Source: Pseudocolwellia sp048296855
GTDB lineage: Bacteria > Pseudomonadota > Gammaproteobacteria > Enterobacterales > Alteromonadaceae
Reading direction: 5' to 3' (one strand)
Length of the DNA: 64,000 nt
Assembly (NCBI GenBank): GCA_048296855.1
Contig: CP182631.1
Position numbers and translations under genes: made by a program. Below the pieces are notes generated by a model. That model made no database searches. It saw only the letters and a program-made list of their open reading frames with translations, and was not told the origin of the DNA. Positions 63,933 through 64,000 of this stretch are shown one piece after another. How positions within the stretch are numbered: the first letter of the stretch is position 1; every line of letters starts with the position of its first letter.

Positions 63933-64000
63933 TAACTATTCTTAACTGAATTAACAACAAGTAAATTATCTTGTTCATCGGGTATATCCGATAAGGTGAT
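63932..64000 (-). CDS. Tandem paralog family protein D, C-terminal end (partial)
   Basis: The last 22 codons before the TAA at 63932-63934 read ITLSDIPDEQDNLLVVNSVK and two more residues, almost the same as the ends of copies B and C. The array thus has at least four members and continues past the window. Confidence 0.75.
   Translation of the reverse strand: MTLSDIPDEQDNLLVVNSVKNS

Noticed and set aside
61517..64000. CRISPR-like or insertion-sequence explanation for the repeated 3' region
   Set aside because: The repeats are in-frame, of gene length and diverged between blocks; there are no short regular spacers, terminal inverted repeats or transposase.

Overview
The window is one continuous, AT-rich chromosomal stretch of a gammaproteobacterium. 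Gene content and order (rluE-nudJ-mnmA-hflD-purB, smc-zipA-ligA with divergent cysZ, rimP-nusA-infB-rbfA-truB, rsxABCDGE-nth, rnt divergent from motY) point to the order Alteromonadales. The AT-rich codon use, an M1 aminopeptidase resembling the cold-active enzyme of Colwellia, and the polar flagellar motor protein MotY make Colwellia or a close relative (Thalassotalea type) the best guess. This is inference from sequence; no database search was run.

Layout. 1-4.1 kb: translation and purine housekeeping (rluE end, nudJ, mnmA, hflD, purB). 4.1-10 kb: perM and a TusA-like gene divergent from bepA, a YfgD/ArsC-like gene, a DUF2069 gene and a large lipoprotein with a HExxH motif. 10-14.6 kb: hda and a DUF2066 gene, then purMN and a DUF3108 gene. 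14.7-18.1 kb: a class II glutamine amidotransferase and fadE. 18.2-21.9 kb: an operon of two spondin-domain exported proteins followed by a response regulator and histidine kinase. 22-26.5 kb: an exported 2H-phosphoesterase-like protein, an ABC exporter and an OmpA-family porin. 26.6-34.6 kb: ligA, zipA, smc and cysZ. 34.7-38.9 kb: a small exported protein, the M1 aminopeptidase, motY with a near-consensus flagellar sigma-28 promoter, and rnt. 39-46 kb: rpsO, truB, rbfA, infB, nusA and rimP, with a leader that can be read as a small RNA plus an attenuator. 46.4-55.7 kb: a degenerate GGDEF/EAL protein, the complete rsx/rnf operon, nth and gloA.

The accessory part starts after 55.7 kb. Four small genes (an M15-type peptidase, a lipoprotein and two exported orphans) are separated by two related repeats that resemble integron attC sites, with no integrase in view. 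A fused membrane/spermidine-synthase-like protein and a DUF1456 gene follow. The window ends inside a tandem array of at least four paralogous genes of unknown function. These overlap head to tail by one base (TAATG) and show mosaic similarity, which suggests repeated duplication and gene conversion.

No tRNA, rRNA, CRISPR array, intact insertion sequence or prophage was recognised. A palindromic intergenic repeat (consensus arm TATACCCGTTACC) occurs as one near-perfect copy, one degenerate copy and one half copy that supplies stop codons to two convergent genes. The least explained parts are the 3' tandem family, the cassette-like region, the nusA-operon leader and the spondin/two-component operon with its 11-bp periodic operator.
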